A stretch of 64,000 nt of DNA, taken from contig JAJHZJ010000496.1 of assembly GCA_023548195.1 (NCBI GenBank), positions 2,934,001-2,998,000 of the forward strand. Direction: 5' to 3'. Positions 59,505 through 64,000 of the stretch are shown here, piece by piece. The DNA comes from Bettongia penicillata ogilbyi (Eukaryota; Chordata; Mammalia; Diprotodontia; Potoroidae). Made by a program: the position numbers and the translations under genes. The notes beneath the pieces are model-generated. The model did not search any database. It was given only the letters and a program-made list of their open reading frames with translations, and was not told where the DNA came from. Within the stretch, counting starts at the first letter, position 1, and every line of letters begins with the position of its first letter.

Positions 59505-59770
59505 TGGACAAGTCACTTGAGTTTGTCTGAGCTGTAGCTTCTTTGTCTGTAAATTGGGATAAAATAAGCCACTCTTTCCCAGGGAGTATTCAAAGATTCC
59601 AATGAGATAATTATGGAAAGCATGAGACAAGTATGAAGTTAGCTCTATATAATACCAATTGTTTTCCCTACTGATTGACCTCGGGCAAGTGACTGAAACT
59701 TACAGTATTTTCATCTGTAAAACAAGACAGTTGCATTTGAAGGCTAAAGTTCAGGCCAGTTATTGATGTT
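59505..59770 (+). repeat. SINE remnants in tandem
   Basis: 59505-59665 ('catggacaagtcacttgagt', 'ctgtaaattgggataaaata') and 59666-59770 ('gacctcgggcaagtgactga') are two sense CORE-SINE pieces. Confidence 0.55.
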
Positions 59771-59774
59771 ATGA

Positions 59775-60005
59775 TTTTGTTATTGAGTCATTTTTGTCAT
59801 GTCTGACTCTTTGTGACCCCATTTGGGGTATTCTTGGCAAAGATACTAGAGTGCTTTGCCATTTTCTTCTCCAGTTCAATTTACAGATAAGAAAACTGAG
59901 GCAAACAAGGTTAAGTGACTTGTTCAGAGTCTCACAACTAGTAAGTGTCTGATGCCAAATCTGAACTCAGTTCCTCCTGACTCCAGGGTTGGCACTTAGC
60001 TTCCT
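59775..60005 (-). repeat. MAR1-like SINE, complete
   Basis: 'tcatgtctgactctttgtga', 'ccccatttggggtattcttg', 'gagtgctttgccattttctt' and 'cctcctgactccagggttgg'. Confidence 0.93.
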
Positions 60006-60284
60006 GGAGACTAAAAAAACAAAATATTACTAGGTTCATTATTTTATGCAACAATAAAGGAAGTCTTACCCTAGGTAAAAGAAAGTGAATGACTGAGACT
60101 AGACAACTCAGAGCCAAACTCTGCCTTTCAAATTACTTATGAAATAGTCTGATAATTCTCCAAGAGGGTTATTTTTTTAAAGCTCCCAATCATGAGGTTA
60201 GCTGCATTAACCATTTGCTTTGGATGGTCTTATAGTTTGTCAAGCCAAAAAAAATAACTGAAAATGCAGATGACAGTGTAATTG

Positions 60285-60390
60285 TCCAGTGGAATATAAG
60301 ATCCCTGAGGGCAGGAGGTGTTCCATTCTTGTCTTAGAATGCCCAATACCTGGAACATAGTAGGTGCTTAAGAAATACTTTTTTAAACTA
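60285..60390 (+). repeat. L2 3' end
   Basis: 'taagatccctgagggcagga' and 'acatagtaggtgcttaagaa'. 60400-60879 is unassigned. Confidence 0.75.
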
Positions 60391-60879
60391 GATTATGGCC
60401 AAATTAATATTCACAAAAATTTTAAAACAATATTTGAAAGAAATTGGGTCCTTCTATTATTTCCCCCCTCCTTTATAAAATATGTTTTGATCCTGTCTAT
60501 GCTGACAAGCAGGGCAGACTCCAAATAAGTCCATGAGTCAATGGGTTCTCAATGACAAGGTCATAATCCCTAATAGTTTCTAATATTTTGGTACAGAGCC
60601 AATGACCACCTATAATCTCTTACCACATGTTTTGTACCAGGGAGAATACAGATGATGTGTTATTGATAGGAAGGACATGGAAGAAATGCCAAGGGATCTT
60701 TCCCCACAGAATTCCTCATTCTAAAAGGGTCCCCCCTTTGCCCTTCAGTCTGGAGAACCTTCCCTAACTTATGGGCTGTTTGCCACTAGAATATCTGCCA
60801 AAACGTATGTTCTTAACACCTCAGCAGCATAGAGAGCCTGGCACTGATATTTAAGGTCCATTCACTAAAAAATAAATCA

Positions 60880-61490
60880 AGGATGGCTGTCAATGTTAGG
60901 AGCATGTTAGCAATGCCCAGGTCACCCAAGTAGCCCTTGAAGACAGGTGGTACTTGAAAAGAGACACATTTAGGTTTAATGTCAGGAGAAACTGCCTAAC
61001 ATTTTTTGTCCTTTACAGGATGGAATGGGCTGCCTTGGGAGGTTGTGGACTCCCACCATCAGCTTAGCCACTTCACCCTAAAGACCATGGGAGCCTTCCA
61101 CCTCATTTGCAGCTGAAACCTCTTTCTATGTGTTATATCTCCAATTAAAATGTGAGATTCCTGGTAGCAGGAATGGTTTCACTTTTCTGATTGTATTCCT
61201 AGCTCTTAATACAGTATTTGTACATAGTAAGTGCTTAATAAATGCTTTTTTCTTTCATTCATCCCTCCAACTATCCATTCATTTATACATGCATTTATTT
61301 GTTCATCCATACATCTATCTATCCATTCATTTATTTGTTTATCCATTCCTCTCCATCCCTCAGTGCAGGTCTCCAAGTAAAGGCTGAATGATCACTTGTT
61401 GAGTATGAAATGGAGACAACCCTTGCCAGGGAGTGATTTGAACTAAGTGGCCTGTAAAGCCCCTTCCTTCCAACTCTGAGATTCTAAAGT
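60880..61490 (+). repeat. CR1/L3-type 3' end split by an L2 tail
   Basis: 60880-61125 ('aatgtcaggagaaactgcct', 'ggatggaatgggctgccttg') and 61378-61490 ('aaggctgaatgatcacttgt', 'ccccttccttccaactctga') are consecutive parts of a CR1/L3 3' end; the L2 tail and a tetranucleotide repeat lie between. Confidence 0.7.
61130..61350 (+). repeat. L2 tail and (ATCC/ATTC)n repeat
   Basis: 'aatgtgagattcctggtagc' and 'agtaagtgcttaataaatgc' are L2; 61257-61350 is ATCC/ATTT-rich, grown from the L2 tail. Confidence 0.75.
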
Positions 61491-61639
61491 AGAAATTAGT
61501 TCTATCAGCACAGGAGCATGGGAATCTCTCTCTCTCTTTCTCCCTCTATCCCTCCTCACCCCCCTTCCTCAGGACTGAATCTGTGGGTTAATTAGTCCGG
61601 GGAGCTTCCAAGTGGGGTATTAATGCAAGCAAGCACCTT

Positions 61640-61795
61640 TTCTGCAACTTACAGTCTTGGATACCTTCCTGGGACACTGAGGGATTCAATGACTTGCCCA
61701 GGACCACACAGCCAATAGATAATTAGAAGGAATACTTGAATCTAGGGCATCCTGGCTTTTTGGCTGGAACTCTGTCTACTATGTCATGCTGCCTT
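61640..61795 (-). repeat. MIR-like SINE fragment
   Basis: 'tcaatgacttgcccaggacc' and 'gtctactatgtcatgctgcc' mark the head end of an antisense copy. It ends about 170 bp from the 3' end of a PLD1 exon. Confidence 0.72.
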
Positions 61796-61892
61796 CCTCT
61801 CTCTTTCTAAACAATAATTTTCAAGGTTAGCTTTTTTATTGTTTTTTTTTAAAGATGCACATTTTGCTATTAATAGATGATTGTTACTCCTA

Positions 61893-62078
<186 letters not shown>

Positions 62079-62184
62079 TTAAAAAAGAGAAAAGAAAAAT
62101 AATTGGAGGCTAAATATTCTCAGTGGAAATTCTTCCTTTCCAGATCATTTAAAACCTTTGACCATTGGGAGCCAGCTTATCTTT

Positions 62185-62457
62185 CTCCTCCCACTCTAGA
62201 TTCCAGGCAAAGTGGACAACATCCTGTTTCCCATATGCGACAATTCATTTTTCCACCTCCATGACTTTGCCTGGATTGTCTACTCTGCCTGGGTTACTCT
62301 CCTTCTTCCCTTAAGCCTCTCAGAATCTGTGACTCCATTCAGTGTTCAGCTCAAAAGTCACACTCATCACAAAAACTTTCCTGATCCTCCCCATTACTGG
62401 CATCCTCCCCACTCACTGCCCAGTGAGTAAATTTAATTTACGTATATTTTGTGTGTA

Positions 62458-62489
<32 letters not shown>

Positions 62490-62670
62490 CATACACATAT
62501 ATATACATACAAATATATGTATATATATGTTTATATGTGTGTATATATACATATATGCATATATACATATATGTGTGTATGTATATGTATATATAGGTGT
62601 GTGCATGTGTGTGTATGTGTTTTCCTGATAGCACTCAAGCTACTTGAGGGCAAAGATTATGGAAAAGTCT
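62185..62670 (+). repeat. L2 3' region holding a microsatellite
   Basis: 'tgtctactctgcctgggtta', 'cattcagtgttcagctcaaa' and 'ctacttgagggcaaagatta' are L2 phrases; (TG)n/(TA)n units fill 62448-62620. Confidence 0.65.
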
Positions 62671-62754
62671 AATTTTATTAATATTATTGCATACAATGTT
62701 AAATAGGAAAAGAGCATGTGCAAAATTAAAGATCTATGAAATTACTTAAGTGAG

Positions 62755-62980
62755 TTATTAATGGTTCATATTTATATAGTGCTTTCAGGATTATTTTCAA
62801 CTTCACAAGCACCAGTACTGGAACTACTACCCCCATGTTAGAGCTGGAAAGACTGAGGCATGAAAGGTTAGGTGACTTGCCCAGAGCCCCACAGTTCATG
62901 TGTAGCAGAGGCAGGGCTGGAACCTGGGGCCTTCCTAATCCAGTGTTTTCTCCCTATCCATTATTCCACACTGCCCATTC
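62755..62980 (-). repeat. MIR/THER1-like SINE
   Basis: 'tttatatagtgctttcagga', 'taggtgacttgcccagagcc' and 'ctatccattattccacactg'. Confidence 0.83.
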
Positions 62981-63007
62981 CTTTTTCTTTTTTCTTTTCT
63001 TTTGCTT

Positions 63008-64000
63008 ATAAAGATTGAAAATAAGTATGATCCAAGGAAACATCAAAAAGGAGTCAATCTTGAACACAACTACAAGGCACTTCTCACACAAATAAAGTCA
63101 GATCTAAGTAAGTGGAAAAACATCAGTTGCACATGGGTAGGCCAAGCCAATATAATAAAAATAACAATTCTACCTAAATTAATTTACTTGTTTAGTGCCA
63201 TACCAACCAAATTATCAGATAATTATTTTCTAGCACTGGAAAAATAGTAACAAAATTCATCTGAAAGAACAAAAGGTCCAGAATATCAAGGGGACAAATG
63301 AAAAGAAATGCTAGGGAAGGTGGCCTAGCCCTACCAGATCTCAAATTGTATTATAAAGCAGCAATTATCAAAACCAACTAGTACTGGCTAAGAAACAGAA
63401 AGGTAGACAAGTGGAATAGGCTAGGTACTCAAGGCACAGTAGACAATGAATATAGCAATCTACTGTTTAATAAACCCAAGGACCCCAGCTTCTGGGATAA
63501 GAACTCACTGTTTGACAAAAATTGCTGAGAGAACTGGATAAAAGTGTGGTGGAAAATAGGCATAGACCCATAGACTGGCACCATACACAAGAATAAAATC
63601 CAAATGGGAACATGATCTAGGTATAAAAATTGATACTATGGACAAATTGGTGGAGCAAGGAATAGTGTATTTATCAGATTTATGGAGAAGGGAAGATTTT
63701 TTTTACTAAAGAAGAGATAGAAAGTATTATGAAATACAAAATGGATAATTTTGATTACATGAAACTGAAAAGTTTTTGCACAACCAAACGCAATGCAACC
63801 AAAATTCGGAGGGATGTAGAAAACTGGGAAAGAATTTTTACAGCTAATCTCAGGGATAAAGACCTCATTTCTAGAATATATAGAGAACTGAGTCAAATGT
63901 ACAAGTCATTCCCCAATTGATAAATGGTCAAAGGATATGAACAAGCAATTTTGAGAGAAAGAAATTAAAGATATTATAGTCATATGAAAAAATGCTCTAA
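63008..64000 (+). mobile_element. L1 ORF2 C-terminal relic crossing the right edge
   Basis: The + strand codes [37 protein letters not shown] and later RRDVENWERIFTANLRDKD and SRIYRELSQMYK, with stops and frameshifts between. It matches the same ORF2 region as 19200-19740. It starts within the RT C-terminal part, so it is 5'-truncated and inactive. Confidence 0.88.

Overview
The window is vertebrate nuclear DNA, almost certainly from a marsupial (an opossum-like genome fits best). It has AT-rich spacers, very many CORE-SINEs (MIR/THER1-like and MAR1-like copies with RTE-derived tails), a BovB-related RTE fragment, several L1 3' tails of the type common in marsupials, and many L2 and CR1/L3 relics. 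The species call is inference from repeat content and was not tested by alignment.

The only host gene I can support is PLD1 (phospholipase D1), on the minus strand and running off both ends. Ten coding exons were found by translation and by AG/GT splice sites. In transcript order they are 62075-61965, 57661-57461, 56984-56771, 55809-55696, 48612-48484, 44303-44185, 40892-40779, 26186-26076, 24072-23984 and 2242-2129. All are open and their phases join without a break. Together they cover about human residues 410-847: the first HKD catalytic motif, the PLD1-specific loop with the 38-residue alternative cassette, the basic PI(4,5)P2-binding segment, the IENQFF motif and the approach to the second HKD motif. 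That second motif should lie beyond the left edge. Introns run from 476 bp to about 21.7 kb.

Everything else is intronic. 1-24 kb (the 21.7 kb intron plus what lies left of the last exon): L2, MIR, SINE, a pair of inverted L1 tails at 7.3-8.2 kb, and a 5'-inverted L1 at 16.2-19.7 kb. 26-41 kb: SINEs, long CT, CA and GT tracts, a CR1/L3 relic, a 1-kb minisatellite with a unit near 132 bp (35.66-36.67 kb) and the RTE fragment. 41-57 kb: clustered exons with SINEs, a possible solo LTR and AT-rich arrays. 57-64 kb: an L1 3' end, L2 nested in CR1/L3, and an L1 ORF2 relic crossing the right edge.

I found no new multi-gene system. The points most worth a second look are a perfect 34-bp-arm hairpin inside an old SINE (4011-4090), the marsupial version of the PLD1a cassette exon, an unusual splice donor at 61964, two exact CTCF core matches, the minisatellite, and two pairs of similar sequences I could not assign to a named repeat.
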